NCBI GenBank assembly: GCA_965279125.1
Contig: CBDIHL010000044.1
Coordinates: forward strand, 186,001-250,000
Length of the DNA: 64,000 bases
Reading direction: 5' to 3'
Source: Dinoroseobacter sp965279125
GTDB lineage: Bacteria; Pseudomonadota; Alphaproteobacteria; Rhodobacterales; Rhodobacteraceae
Under the pieces are notes generated by a model. It had not been told where the DNA came from. It saw nothing but the letters and a program-made list of their open reading frames with translations, and ran no database searches. The position numbers were made by a program, and so were the translations under genes. Of the stretch, positions 17,470 through 26,991 are shown piece after piece. Numbering within the stretch: position 1 is the first letter of the stretch; the number at the start of each line of letters is the position of its first letter.

Positions 17470-18711
17470 ATGAAGCTGCAAGACCTCGACATCATCATCA
17501 CTGCACCGCCGCCACCGGGCTGGGGGGGGCGGTATTGGCAGTTCGTGAAGCTGACGACGGCGTGCGGAATCGTCGGCTGGGGCGAGGTTTATGCCGCCGC
17601 CGTTGGCCCCGAAGCCATGCGCGCTGTGATCGAGGATGTGTTCGCGCGCCATATGCAGGGCGAGAACCCCGAGAATGTCGAGATGATGTTCCGGCGGGTC
17701 TATTCCTCGGGGTTCACGCAGCGGCCTGATCCTACGGTCATGGGGGCGTTCTCGGGCCTTGAAATGGCGTGCTGGGACATTGTTGGCAAAGCCCGCGAGC
17801 GGCCCGTTTGGGCGCTGCTCGGCGGGATGATGAACGAACGGGTGCGCGCCTATACCTACCTTTATCCGCTGGATCACCACACGCCTGCGGATTTCTGGAT
17901 CTCGCCCGACATGGCCGCCGAGGCCGCCGCATACCGGGTTGAGCAGGGCTTTACGGCGGTAAAGTTTGACCCCGCGGGCCCCTATACGTTGCGCGGCGGA
18001 CATCACCCGGCCATGAGCGATATCGACCGCTCGGCGGCGTTCTGCAAAGCAATCCGCGAGGCCGTGGGCGACCGCGCCGATTTGCTGTTTGGCACCCACG
18101 GGCAGTTCACCACCGGCGGCGCGATCCGACTTGCCCAAGCCATCGAGCCCTATAGCCCCTTGTGGTTCGAAGAACCGATCCCGCCGGACAATCTGCTGGA
18201 ATTCGCCAAAGTCACCGCAGGCACCTCGATCCCTGTCGCCACGGGCGAGCGCATGACCACGAAAGCCGAGTTTGCAACCGTGCTGCGCACAGGTGGAGCG
18301 CAGATCCTTCAGCCCGCATTGGGTCGCGTCGGCGGCATCTGGGAGGCCAAGAAGCTGAGCGCGATTGCCGAAGTATTCAACGCCGAAATGGCCCCGCATC
18401 TGTATGCCGGACCGATTGAATGGGCGGCAAATGTGCAGTTGGCCGCGTCGATCCCGAACCTGCTGCTGGCCGAAACCATCGGCACGGGCGGCGACTTTCA
18501 CCGCACCTTGATTGGCGACGCGATCCAGTTCGACGACGGTTTCCTGATCCCGCCAACCACGCCGGGACTGGGGATCGAGGTCAACGAAGATGTCGCGCGC
18601 GCGCATCCATATGAAGGCGATGGCCTGCATTTGGAGATGCAGGAAGCCCCCTGCGATTGGCGCAATGGCAACGCGTTTGAAGGCGGAGCGCCATCGGTTT
18701 GGGAGGATTAA
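17470..18711 (+). CDS. Mandelate racemase/muconate lactonizing enzyme family protein
   Basis: A 413-residue enolase-superfamily enzyme. The N-terminal capping domain covers about the first 130 residues, followed by the TIM barrel with the TAVKFDPAGPY strand, the LWFEEPIPPDN metal-ligand segment, ATGERMTTK, and the C-terminal AEMAPHLYAGPIEW catalytic histidine region. This pattern fits sugar-acid dehydratases (galactonate, mannonate or related). The active site would abstract the proton alpha to a carboxylate and eliminate water. No dedicated sugar-acid transporter is adjacent, so the exact acid is unknown. Its stop overlaps the next gene's stop in TTAA. Confidence 0.87.
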   Translation: MKLQDLDIIITAPPPPGWGGRYWQFVKLTTACGIVGWGEVYAAAVGPEAMRAVIEDVFARHMQGENPENVEMMFRRVYSSGFTQRPDPTVMGAFSGLEMACWDIVGKARERPVWALLGGMMNERVRAYTYLYPLDHHTPADFWISPDMAAEAAAYRVEQGFTAVKFDPAGPYTLRGGHHPAMSDIDRSAAFCKAIREAVGDRADLLFGTHGQFTTGGAIRLAQAIEPYSPLWFEEPIPPDNLLEFAKVTAGTSIPVATGERMTTKAEFATVLRTGGAQILQPALGRVGGIWEAKKLSAIAEVFNAEMAPHLYAGPIEWAANVQLAASIPNLLLAETIGTGGDFHRTLIGDAIQFDDGFLIPPTTPGLGIEVNEDVARAHPYEGDGLHLEMQEAPCDWRNGNAFEGGAPSVWED

Positions 18712-19034
18712 GTTTTGAAAAATATGTCTTCCTCCCAATATGTTAGCAACTCGGACGCCGTAATCGGCGGGGGGCGTCCTTGCACTTCGAGCACAAGCGT
18801 ATCCACCGCCACCAACGTCGCGAGCCTGTAGAGCGCGTGCGCTTGCTCCAGCCCGCCCGAAATCATCGACGCCAAGCCTTCCGCAGCGGCCCCGAGCGCC
18901 AAGGACAGCTCCAACGCGCGCGCTTTGGGGAAAGCCCGCGCCAAAGCCACCACAAGCGACGGATGCGGCGGCCCGGTGCTAGCCAACCCTTCGATCACGA
19001 AGGCGGTCATCTTATCGTCGGTGGCGGTCTGCAT
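18708..19034 (-). CDS. Hypothetical protein, 108 residues
   Basis: I do not recognise this protein. It is mostly alpha-helical, alanine- and leucine-rich in the middle (ALELSLALGAAAEGLA), with an acidic C-terminus (YWEEDIFFKT). There is no signal peptide, membrane segment or cysteine. A second possible start, ATG at codon 9, lies downstream. It overlaps the enolase-superfamily gene tail-to-tail by four bases, a pattern shared with well-supported pairs here, which supports it as a real gene. Confidence 0.6.
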   Translation of the reverse strand: MQTATDDKMTAFVIEGLASTGPPHPSLVVALARAFPKARALELSLALGAAAEGLASMISGGLEQAHALYRLATLVAVDTLVLEVQGRPPPITASELLTYWEEDIFFKT

Positions 19035-19137
19035 GGATGTGCGTGCGGCCTTAAGTGTCTCATGGACACAAGACCTGCACGCCGCATCCCTAACGGTGGA
19101 TTAAAGCCGCGCTGCAAAATGCATCGAATTAGAGCGG

Positions 19138-19848
19138 TTAAGCCACCCGCCCGGTCGCCATTTCGGCCGCTTGGCGGATCGTTGCGATGTTTTTGCCGTA
19201 AGGTTCAGGATTGCTGACCGACCCACCTTTGAACACCGCAGAGCCAGCCACCAGCACATCTGCACCGGCGGCGGCCACCAAGGGCGCGGTGGTCGGATCG
19301 ACGCCGCCGTCAATCTCGATATGGATGGGGCGATCTCCGATCATTGCGCGCAGATCGCGCACTTTTTCAATTTGGCTATGGATGAACTTTTGCCCGCCGA
19401 AACCGGGGTTTACAGTCATCACACAGATCAGATCGACCATATCCAGAAGATGCGCCACATCGCCGATCCCCGTGCCCGGATTAAGCGCAAGACCGGCCTT
19501 CGCACCCGCCCCCCTGATCGCCTGAAGCGTGCGGTGAATATGCGGGCCAGCCTCCAGATGCGCCGTCAGAATATCGGCCCCTGCCGCGACGAACGCATCG
19601 ATATAGGGATCGACCGGCGCAATCATCAAATGCACGTCCATCACGCCCTTGATATGAGGGCGAATCGCGGCACAGGTCGCAGGCCCGAAGGTGATGTTGG
19701 GCACGAAATGACCGTCCATCACATCGACATGGATCCAATCGGCCCCTTGCGCCTCGGCAGCCGCGCATTCCGCACCGAAATTGGCGAAATCAGAGGCAAG
19801 AATGGAGGGCGCGATCTTAATCTCGCGCGAGAAGGCGGGCATGGGCAT
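19138..19848 (-). CDS. rpe: Ribulose-phosphate 3-epimerase
   Basis: A 236-residue TIM-barrel enzyme that interconverts ribulose 5-phosphate and xylulose 5-phosphate in the pentose phosphate and Calvin pathways. Signatures are APSILASDFANFG at the start, WIHVDVMDGHFVPN with metal/catalytic aspartate and histidine, MTVNPGFGGQKFI, and EIDGGVDPTTAP with the second catalytic aspartate. It lies downstream of the alpha-mannosidase on the same strand with a gap of about 50 bases and could be the last gene of that operon or separately expressed. Confidence 0.95.
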   Translation of the reverse strand: MPMPAFSREIKIAPSILASDFANFGAECAAAEAQGADWIHVDVMDGHFVPNITFGPATCAAIRPHIKGVMDVHLMIAPVDPYIDAFVAAGADILTAHLEAGPHIHRTLQAIRGAGAKAGLALNPGTGIGDVAHLLDMVDLICVMTVNPGFGGQKFIHSQIEKVRDLRAMIGDRPIHIEIDGGVDPTTAPLVAAAGADVLVAGSAVFKGGSVSNPEPYGKNIATIRQAAEMATGRVA

Positions 19849-19899
19849 GAAGCTCTCCGTGTGCAGATGCCGCCTTGTAGACCACGCCGCGCCTTAGGC

Positions 19900-22800
19900 T
19901 CAAGCGTCCTTGGGGATCACGCGCAGGGTAACGATTTCGTAAGGATTGAAGTCTAGCGTCACCTCATTGGCGCGCACCGGAACCTGCGCGCCGTCCACTT
20001 CGAGGATCGTACAGCGGTTAATCTGTGCAACGTCGAGGCCGAAACGCACGCGCACGGGCCCGCGATTGCGTTCGTTCTCGTATAGGCGCACGATCAGTCC
20101 GCGCCCGTCCTCGGCCCATTTGACGGTCTCGACGATCACGTTGAACGCCGACACAGCAAGGAGTTGATGCAACGCTGCCTGTCCATGACCACCGCCCTCA
20201 ACGGTCCGGCAAATCACGGGCATGTTCAGATCATAGCCGTTCTCAGTCACGTCATTGCGCCAATCGCCTTCATGGGGCAGCAGCGCGTAGGTCATTTGAT
20301 GCGTGCCCTGATCTTGATCAGGGTCCGGCATCGTCGCGGATTTCAGCAGGCTGAGGCGAATGACATTGTGGTGGATGTCGTAGCCGTATTTGCAATCGTT
20401 CAGGAGTGCGACCCCGTAATTGCCTTCGCTCAGATCGGCCCATTTGTGACCGACACTTTCGAACCGGGCCCAGTCCCAGGAGGTGTTGCGGTGGGTCGTG
20501 CGCTCGGTATTGCCGAACTGAATGTCGAAGGTCGCGCGCGGGCTGAGAACGGCAACGGGGAACGCGCATTTCAGAAGGATATGGCTGGTATGCCAGTCGA
20601 TATCGGTGACGAAATCAATACGTTTGGAGTTGTGGTAAACGTAGATCCGCTGCGTGATGGTGGACCCGCGATAGTCGTGCTGGATCAACAGCCCCGCGCG
20701 GATCGGGCCCGTCTCAATCACCTCGAAGCGCGTCACATCGGTCAGCGGCTCGGCGCGGTCCTCGTAGTAAATGTCGATATCCCAGGCGTCCCAGACCATG
20801 GGGCGATCTTCGAACGCGATCAGCTGGTTTGCGGCTTGACCCGCTGCAATCACTTCGCGCAACGCGGTCTTGTCAAACAAGGACCGGATCTGGCCTGAGC
20901 GCGCAAACTCCACCCGGATCAGATCATTCTCGATGACGGCCCCATCGTCAAGCTCGGTCATGCGCAACGACGTGGTCTCGCCCAACGCATCGCCGGTGCC
21001 CAACGCCAGCACCCCATAGGCGGGCAGCGCGGGAAGATCGATTAGGGTGCCAGCCTCGACCGTTTGCGTCATCAGCGGCTGATTTGAGCGCAGATCGATC
21101 AGCCCCCCCTCATGCGCGCCTGCAAGAAGCCCAATCCGGTCTACTGAAAACCCGATGGAATTGGCCGCGATTACCTGCGTTTCTGACGCGAGGCCATCGG
21201 TCAAAGCGACCAAAGCCTGCGTGCAGATCGCATCCGTTGTCTGGGCCACCGCCTCGTAATCGCGGGTTGCATCATCGAACACCTCGGTTATCGACGTGCC
21301 CGGCAAGATGTCGTGGAACTGGTTCAGGCATACGAGCTTCCATGCCTCGCGCAGCGCGTCTGCCGGATAAGCGGCATCGGCGCGCAGATGCGCGAGGCTC
21401 GCGAGGAATTCCGCGTCATGCAGCGCCACTTCGGACTTACGATTGAAGCGCTTCATCCGCGCCTGCGACGTGAGCGTGCCGCGGTGCAATTCCAGATAAA
21501 ATTCGCCGGACCATGTCGGCAGATCCTCCGGCCCTGCGGCTTCGACATTCTCGAAGAACTCGCGCACCGTGCCCATGCGAACCTTGGGCGTGCCGGGCAA
21601 ATGTTGATAGGCCTCTGTTGCCGCGATCAGCTCGCGCGTCGGACCGCCCCCGCCATCGCCGTAACCAAAGCAGGTGATCAGCTCCTGATGGGCGGGTTTC
21701 TGGCGGAAATTATCCCAGGTTCCAAAGACTTCGCGCGCACTCATCTCGGCCTTATAGGTCGTGGGATGGGGCAGGTATTGCACCGTGGAGGGCGTCGTCA
21801 GGAAGTGGCTCAGCACCTTTGAACCATCGATCCCCTGCCACCACAGCAACTGGTAGGGCATCTGGTTATACTGGTTCCAGTTCATCTTGTTGGCCACGAA
21901 CCACTTCATCCCCGCCTGCACCATCAGCTGCGGCAGCGACGCGGTGAAGCCGAACGTGTCAGGCAGCCAAAGCACCTCGGTCTCGGCCCCTTCGCCAAAC
22001 GTGTCGGTGTAGTATTGCCGCCCGAGCATCAGTTGGCGCACCAAAGCCTCGCCGCCCGCGAGGTTGCAATCCGGCTCCACCCACATGCCACCCATGGCTT
22101 CCCAGCGCCCCTCGGCCACACGGGTTTTGATCTGCTCGAACACCTCCGGGTAGTCCTGCTCGGCCATCTCATAGAGCACGGGTTGGGATTGGCTGAAATG
22201 ATAGTCGGGATATTCCTCCATCAATCGCAACACGTTAGAGAAGGTGCGCCCGGTCTTGCGCCGCGTTTGATCCACCTGCCACAGATAAGCGACATCGATA
22301 TGAGCATGGCCGATGCCGATGATATCGACTTCCATGCGGCCTTCATAATCGGCCATTTCAGCCAGCAAGGCTGCCAGCGCCCCCGGCACGCTGTCGTAAA
22401 ACGCATCCGAGCGGATTGGATCGCGCGTATCGAGATGCTTGAACGCCACGTCGAGCGCTTTGAGGATCTTGTTGCGCGCGGTGTTGCCTTCATCCATGTG
22501 CTTGGCGACATCCAAAGCCCGCAGGGCAAGGTGATAGAAATCGCGCGTGGGCAGGTCGATTTCGACCACGGCACAGGGCTTCATGAACAGCTTCAGCTTA
22601 CTGTCGCGATCCGCAGGCCAACCTGACAACCCGGTCCAGCCATGCAACGCAATCGTATGCTCGGCCCCGTCGCAGGCCCAGTCGGGCAGATAAATCTCGT
22701 GGTGCTGCCGGTCGGCGGAGGCGTAGCTTTGCCCGTCGATATAGCCCAACCCCTCAGGGTGGCAGAAGATATCACCGGCCTCTCCCAAGGGCAGATGCAG

Positions 22801-23073
22801 CGCAATCGGGCCGTGGGCGCCGAAATCAGGCGGCACGGTGAAGCGCGAGCGCATCACGTAATCCGTCGACCACGCCCCCCAATAGCTGTTGAACGCGATC
22901 ACGTCCCACGTGCTGTCATCGACATCCGCACCGATGGGCGCGGGGGCCAGGGGGCCGTCCAGAACCTTGAACCGAAATTCCTCCATCGGCACTGCGCGCC
23001 TGTGGATCAAGGGCTTGATCAGCGGCAGACGCGAGCGAATTTTCTCGTCGGTCCAGAAGACTTGGTATTTCAT
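19900..23073 (-). CDS. Alpha-mannosidase, glycoside hydrolase family 38
   Basis: A 1057-residue GH38 enzyme. After an N-terminal beta-rich region of about 250 residues comes the catalytic barrel: GHAHIDVAYLW (zinc-binding histidine and aspartate), then EAMGGMWVEPDCNLAGGE, then VLWLPDTFGF, whose aspartate is the expected nucleophile. The long C-terminal half is the usual beta-sandwich region. There is no signal peptide, so it acts in the cytoplasm on imported mannosides. I start at the ATG at 23073; a start seven codons earlier is possible. It is the gene after a dipeptide-type ABC transporter on the same strand, suggesting that transporter brings in its substrate. Confidence 0.93.
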   Translation of the reverse strand: MKYQVFWTDEKIRSRLPLIKPLIHRRAVPMEEFRFKVLDGPLAPAPIGADVDDSTWDVIAFNSYWGAWSTDYVMRSRFTVPPDFGAHGPIALHLPLGEAGDIFCHPEGLGYIDGQSYASADRQHHEIYLPDWACDGAEHTIALHGWTGLSGWPADRDSKLKLFMKPCAVVEIDLPTRDFYHLALRALDVAKHMDEGNTARNKILKALDVAFKHLDTRDPIRSDAFYDSVPGALAALLAEMADYEGRMEVDIIGIGHAHIDVAYLWQVDQTRRKTGRTFSNVLRLMEEYPDYHFSQSQPVLYEMAEQDYPEVFEQIKTRVAEGRWEAMGGMWVEPDCNLAGGEALVRQLMLGRQYYTDTFGEGAETEVLWLPDTFGFTASLPQLMVQAGMKWFVANKMNWNQYNQMPYQLLWWQGIDGSKVLSHFLTTPSTVQYLPHPTTYKAEMSAREVFGTWDNFRQKPAHQELITCFGYGDGGGGPTRELIAATEAYQHLPGTPKVRMGTVREFFENVEAAGPEDLPTWSGEFYLELHRGTLTSQARMKRFNRKSEVALHDAEFLASLAHLRADAAYPADALREAWKLVCLNQFHDILPGTSITEVFDDATRDYEAVAQTTDAICTQALVALTDGLASETQVIAANSIGFSVDRIGLLAGAHEGGLIDLRSNQPLMTQTVEAGTLIDLPALPAYGVLALGTGDALGETTSLRMTELDDGAVIENDLIRVEFARSGQIRSLFDKTALREVIAAGQAANQLIAFEDRPMVWDAWDIDIYYEDRAEPLTDVTRFEVIETGPIRAGLLIQHDYRGSTITQRIYVYHNSKRIDFVTDIDWHTSHILLKCAFPVAVLSPRATFDIQFGNTERTTHRNTSWDWARFESVGHKWADLSEGNYGVALLNDCKYGYDIHHNVIRLSLLKSATMPDPDQDQGTHQMTYALLPHEGDWRNDVTENGYDLNMPVICRTVEGGGHGQAALHQLLAVSAFNVIVETVKWAEDGRGLIVRLYENERNRGPVRVRFGLDVAQINRCTILEVDGAQVPVRANEVTLDFNPYEIVTLRVIPKDA

Positions 23074-23120
23074 GAGGGTTCCGTCTCGCGCCAATAAGGG
23101 CAGCTTGCGCGCCGCCCCTG

Positions 23121-23150
23121 TTCTTTCTTGCTAAAAATACTCAAAGGACA
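23121..23150 (-). repeat. Short dispersed intergenic element (copy 2)
   Basis: On the minus strand this reads CTTTGAGTATTTTTAGCAAG followed by AAAGAA, similar to the elements at 8401, 33021 and 40668. It lies between the ABC ATPase gene and the alpha-mannosidase gene. Confidence 0.35.
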
Positions 23151-23162
23151 GGCCGATCAACG

Positions 23163-24914
23163 TCAGCCAATCTCCAGATCAAATCCGTCCACATCGCCAC
23201 GGAACCGGGTTTCGCGATCCGCGTCGATCTTGGCAAGGCGGGCTGCATCTTGCGCCTCGGTCAGATCCTCGCCCCAGGACTTTGACAAGTCCGGCCATGG
23301 GATCGAATCGATCAGCAATTGCGTGTAGGGATGCTGCGGATTGCCAATGACCTCTTTCGGCGGCCCGGCCTCGGCCACGCGCCCTTTATAAAGCACCATC
23401 ACATAGTCCGACACATGATAGGCCGTCGCAAGATCATGGGTGATATAAAGGATCGAGATCCCGTATTTATCCTTCAAATCGTAGATGTTCTTCAGGATCG
23501 TCGCGCGCAAGGACGCGTCCACCATCGACACCGGCTCGTCCGCTACCAACAATTTCGGCGACAGCATCAAGGCCCGCGCCACGATCAGACGTTGGCGTTG
23601 GCCCCCGGACAACTGGTGCGGATAGCGCCGCAACACGAGGCCGGGATCAAGGCCAACTGCCGTGCAGGCTTCTTCCATCTTCTCGGTGATCGCCGCCTCG
23701 GTCTTGCCGTAGCCGAAGCGCTTGAACGGAAAGCGCAGCGCGTGATCGACCCGGTAGAACGGGTTGAAGCACGCATAGGGGTCCTGAAACACCGCTTGAA
23801 CTTGCTTGCGAAACTCCAGCCGCTGCGCCGGGCTTTGGCGGTTGATGTCTTTGCCTTCGAACAGCACCTCGCCTGTGCTGGGCGGATTGAACCCCAGCAT
23901 GAGGCTGCCCATGGTAGACTTGCCGGAGCCGGACTGCCCCACGACCGAGATGATCTGCGGCACATCGCCGTTCAGCGCGAAGCTTAGCGGGTGCAGCGCT
24001 GTATTCTCGCCATAGACCTTGCTGACGGATTTGAACTCCAACAGCGGCGCATCGGTGTCTTTGCGTTTGACGGGCATCGCGCCCACATCAGGCTCAAGGA
24101 ACGTGTCGCCCCCGACCAAGGGCACCGACGAGATCAGCTCGCGCGTATAGGGGTGTTCAGGCCGCTCGATGATCTGCTTCACATCGCCAAACTCGACCAG
24201 CACCCCGTCTTTCAGAACCGCCAGATCATCGACGGATTGCGCCATCAGCCCCATGTCATGCCCGATCAGGATCAGGCCCGAGCCGATCTTTTTCTGCACC
24301 AGTTTCAGCGTCTGGATCACTTGGCGCTGTGTCACCACGTCCAGCGCAGACGTCGGCTCGTCCGCGATGATCAGATCGGGGTTCAGCGCGACGCCAAGTG
24401 CTATACACACGCGCTGCTTCATCCCGCCGGACAGCTCATGCGGGTAAAGGCGGCCCACATGTTTGGCCAATCCAACGCTTTCGAGAACCTCGTCTGACCG
24501 CGCTTTCAACGCCTCTTTCGAATGCCCCTTTTCATGGGCCAGTATACCGTCCCAAATCTGGTCCTCGATCCGCATGATCGGGTTGAGCGAGTTCATCGCC
24601 CCCTGCGGAATGTAGCTCACCGACGACAGCCGCGCCTGACGCATGTCTTCCTCAGACAACTGCACCATGTCCTTGCCCGCCAGCAAGATAGACCCACCTG
24701 CGATTTTGCCGGGATGGGCGAGCATTTGCATGACCGCCAGCGCAGTGGTGGTTTTCCCGGACCCAGATTCGCCGATAAAGCCCACCCGCCGTCCACGCGG
24801 GATCGTCAGGTTCAGCTTGGTGACCGCATGCACGATCCCGTTGGGCGTCGGAAAGTCGATGCTGAGGTCGGTGATTTCCAGCGCATTGCCGGTATGGGGA
24901 TTTGATCCGTCCAT
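23163..24914 (-). CDS. ABC transporter ATPase, two fused nucleotide-binding domains
   Basis: A 583-residue protein with two complete ABC ATPase domains, as if DppD and DppF were fused. Domain one has Walker A GESGSGKTT near residue 50, signature LSGGMKQR and Walker B LIIADEP. Domain two has GQSGSGKST near residue 325, LSGGQRQR and LLVADEP. It energises import through the two permeases encoded upstream. The oligopeptide-type C-terminal extension (HPYTQLL) is present in both halves. Fused ATPases of this kind are common for glycoside- or opine-type dipeptide-family importers in Rhodobacterales. Confidence 0.92.
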   Translation of the reverse strand: MDGSNPHTGNALEITDLSIDFPTPNGIVHAVTKLNLTIPRGRRVGFIGESGSGKTTTALAVMQMLAHPGKIAGGSILLAGKDMVQLSEEDMRQARLSSVSYIPQGAMNSLNPIMRIEDQIWDGILAHEKGHSKEALKARSDEVLESVGLAKHVGRLYPHELSGGMKQRVCIALGVALNPDLIIADEPTSALDVVTQRQVIQTLKLVQKKIGSGLILIGHDMGLMAQSVDDLAVLKDGVLVEFGDVKQIIERPEHPYTRELISSVPLVGGDTFLEPDVGAMPVKRKDTDAPLLEFKSVSKVYGENTALHPLSFALNGDVPQIISVVGQSGSGKSTMGSLMLGFNPPSTGEVLFEGKDINRQSPAQRLEFRKQVQAVFQDPYACFNPFYRVDHALRFPFKRFGYGKTEAAITEKMEEACTAVGLDPGLVLRRYPHQLSGGQRQRLIVARALMLSPKLLVADEPVSMVDASLRATILKNIYDLKDKYGISILYITHDLATAYHVSDYVMVLYKGRVAEAGPPKEVIGNPQHPYTQLLIDSIPWPDLSKSWGEDLTEAQDAARLAKIDADRETRFRGDVDGFDLEIG

Positions 24915-24928
24915 GGTCCTGTCCTCCC

Positions 24929-25870
24929 TCAGATCTTGCGCAAGCGCGGGTTAGAAACCTCGTCGAGGCCCAGATTGATCAGCAACAATGCAATGAACAT
25001 CGCCACCAGCAGCACCGTGGGCAAACCCCACCACCACCACAGGTTCTGGATCAAGGCGCCCGAGTTGATCGCATCATAGATCACCCGGCCCAGCGTCGGG
25101 ATGCGCTGTGGGCCAAGGCCCAACACCTCAAGCCCGACGGCCGTCACGATAGCCGTGGTCACATTGGCGATGAACGATCCGAACAGATACGGGATCAGGT
25201 TCGGCATCATCTCCTTGAACATGATGTGGGCGGTGGAGGCCCCGGACAACTGCGCCATTTGCACATAGCCGCTCTCGCGCATCGACAGCACTTGCGCGCG
25301 GATCAGGCGGGTGGGCGATTGCCACATGAAGCCCGCGATCAGGAACGACATCATCAACAGCGACACGTCGCCATACGCCGCTTGGAACACCACGAGGATC
25401 AGCAAGGGCGGGATGGTGATCATCACGTCCGAGATGATGCGGATGAAGTCATCGACGCGCCCGCCCACGAACCCGGCGGTAAAGCCCAGCGTGATGCCCA
25501 CGGTCATCCCGATGGTCGAGGCAATCGCCCCGATCATCAGCGTATTAGGCGTGCCGACGATCAGCAGCGCCAGCATATCGCGCCCGGCCCCATCGGTGCC
25601 AAACGGATAGGCCCACTCGCCGCCTTGGCCGCGCAGGTTCTCGAACCCGACGGGGGGCAGTTTCAGCGGAACGGAGCCCGTGAACACCAGATCCATGTCC
25701 CATGCAAACCGCCCGATATAGCCGCCGATCAGGATGAACAGCAAAATGCCGACGCCCCAAAGCAGCTTTGGCCCAAGCCACGGATTGTCGTAGCGGTTAA
25801 AGCGCTTGGCCTTGCCTTGCGCGTCGGCGGTTTGGGCGTTGGTGCCCGGATCGTTTGCTTGATCGGTCAT
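24929..25870 (-). CDS. ABC transporter permease, DppC type
   Basis: A 313-residue inner-membrane permease with an N-terminal cytoplasmic stretch, one early membrane segment near residue 40, a periplasmic loop, and the BPD_transp_1 domain. The DppC-type segment FGTDGAGRDMLALLIVGTP is present, and the EAA coupling loop follows near residue 200 (LIRAQVLSMRESGYVQMAQ). The start overlaps the stop of the other permease by one base. Role: half of the transmembrane channel of the importer encoded at 23163-28731. Confidence 0.92.
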   Translation of the reverse strand: MTDQANDPGTNAQTADAQGKAKRFNRYDNPWLGPKLLWGVGILLFILIGGYIGRFAWDMDLVFTGSVPLKLPPVGFENLRGQGGEWAYPFGTDGAGRDMLALLIVGTPNTLMIGAIASTIGMTVGITLGFTAGFVGGRVDDFIRIISDVMITIPPLLILVVFQAAYGDVSLLMMSFLIAGFMWQSPTRLIRAQVLSMRESGYVQMAQLSGASTAHIMFKEMMPNLIPYLFGSFIANVTTAIVTAVGLEVLGLGPQRIPTLGRVIYDAINSGALIQNLWWWWGLPTVLLVAMFIALLLINLGLDEVSNPRLRKI

Positions 25871-26886
25871 CAGTTCGCCTCCGCCGCGTGCCTGATCCTG
25901 GGGTCAATCAGCGGATATATGAGGTCTACTATAAAGACGCTCAGCGCCGTCATCAGGATTATGATGTAACTGGCCCCCTGGATCACGGCGAAGTCCTGCG
26001 CGAGGATCGCGTCGTAGATCAGCTTGCCCATCCCGTTGTAGGAAAAGATCCGCTCCACCAGAATTTGGCCCGACACCAGCAACCCGATCTTCAGCGCAAA
26101 GGCGGTGATCTGCGGCAAGATCGCATTGCGCACCATGTATTGATAAAGCACGTAGCGCGGACGCAGACCCTTGGCCTTGGCGAGGTTCACATAGTCCTCA
26201 CCCTGCACGGAGATCATCAAACCGCGCATCCCCAGCGTCCAGAACCCGAAGGTCACGACCACGATGGACAGCGCTGGCAGCGTGCCGTGATAGACGACCG
26301 ATTGCGCGAACTCCAAGGTCCAGCCCGGCTCGACCGTCAGGCCATATGCGCCTGTCAGCGGGAACCAGCGCAACTTGACCGAGAACACGTACATCAACAG
26401 CAGGCCCGACAGAATGGGCGGGATCGCGGTAAAGATCATCGCCGTGGGGATCACGACTTTCCACGGCTTTGGCGTGTGCTCCCAGACCATGAAGGCCCCG
26501 GCGGCATTGCCGATCACGAAGGTGATGATGATGCTCAGCAACATCAGGCCAAGGGTCCAAGGCAGCGCCGTTGCGATCATCTGCCAGACCGGCGTTGGGA
26601 AGGACGCGACCGAGACGCCGAAATCAAAGGTCACGATCGACCACATGTATTTGCCGTATTGCACATACCATGGGTCATTCAGGCCGAAGCGTTCTTGCAG
26701 GCGGGCGAGGATTTCTTCGGAGCCTTGCACAAAGGCCCCGCTAGAGCCCATACGGCCCAGCATGACCTCAGCGGGATCAACGGGCGACAGGCGCGGAATG
26801 ATCCAGATCAGCGTGGCTGCGATAAACACCGTCAGCAGCAGCGTGACGACGCGGTTTATCAGATAGGCGCGTGGAATGCCCCACAT
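25870..26886 (-). CDS. ABC transporter permease, DppB type
   Basis: A 338-residue inner-membrane permease. The N-terminal membrane segment YLINRVVTLLLTVFIAATLIW, the DppB-type loop LSPVDPAEVMLGRMG, and the EAA region (GLMISVQGEDYVNLAKAKG) near residue 225 are all visible. GGAGGG precedes the ATG. A terminator-like hairpin lies between this gene and the upstream binding-protein gene, so its expression is probably lower than that of the binding protein. Confidence 0.92.
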   Translation of the reverse strand: MWGIPRAYLINRVVTLLLTVFIAATLIWIIPRLSPVDPAEVMLGRMGSSGAFVQGSEEILARLQERFGLNDPWYVQYGKYMWSIVTFDFGVSVASFPTPVWQMIATALPWTLGLMLLSIIITFVIGNAAGAFMVWEHTPKPWKVVIPTAMIFTAIPPILSGLLLMYVFSVKLRWFPLTGAYGLTVEPGWTLEFAQSVVYHGTLPALSIVVVTFGFWTLGMRGLMISVQGEDYVNLAKAKGLRPRYVLYQYMVRNAILPQITAFALKIGLLVSGQILVERIFSYNGMGKLIYDAILAQDFAVIQGASYIIILMTALSVFIVDLIYPLIDPRIRHAAEAN

Positions 26887-26943
26887 GGTCCCGTCCCTCC
26901 CCTAGAATTTCGAAAACACTGGCGTGGCTCTGACGGCCTTTGC

Positions 26944-26978
26944 CAAAATGGCCCGCCCCGAGCATGTCGGGACGGGCC
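26944..26978 (-). terminator. Hairpin after the binding-protein gene (minus strand)
   Basis: On the minus strand GGCCCGTCCCGA starts a stem with 11 of 12 positions paired, a five-base loop, then the complementary arm ending GGGCC and ATTTTGG. It sits 14 bases beyond the binding-protein stop and before the permease gene, suggesting partial termination or protection of the binding-protein mRNA end. Confidence 0.65.
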
Positions 26979-26991
26979 GAAGGATCAAGCC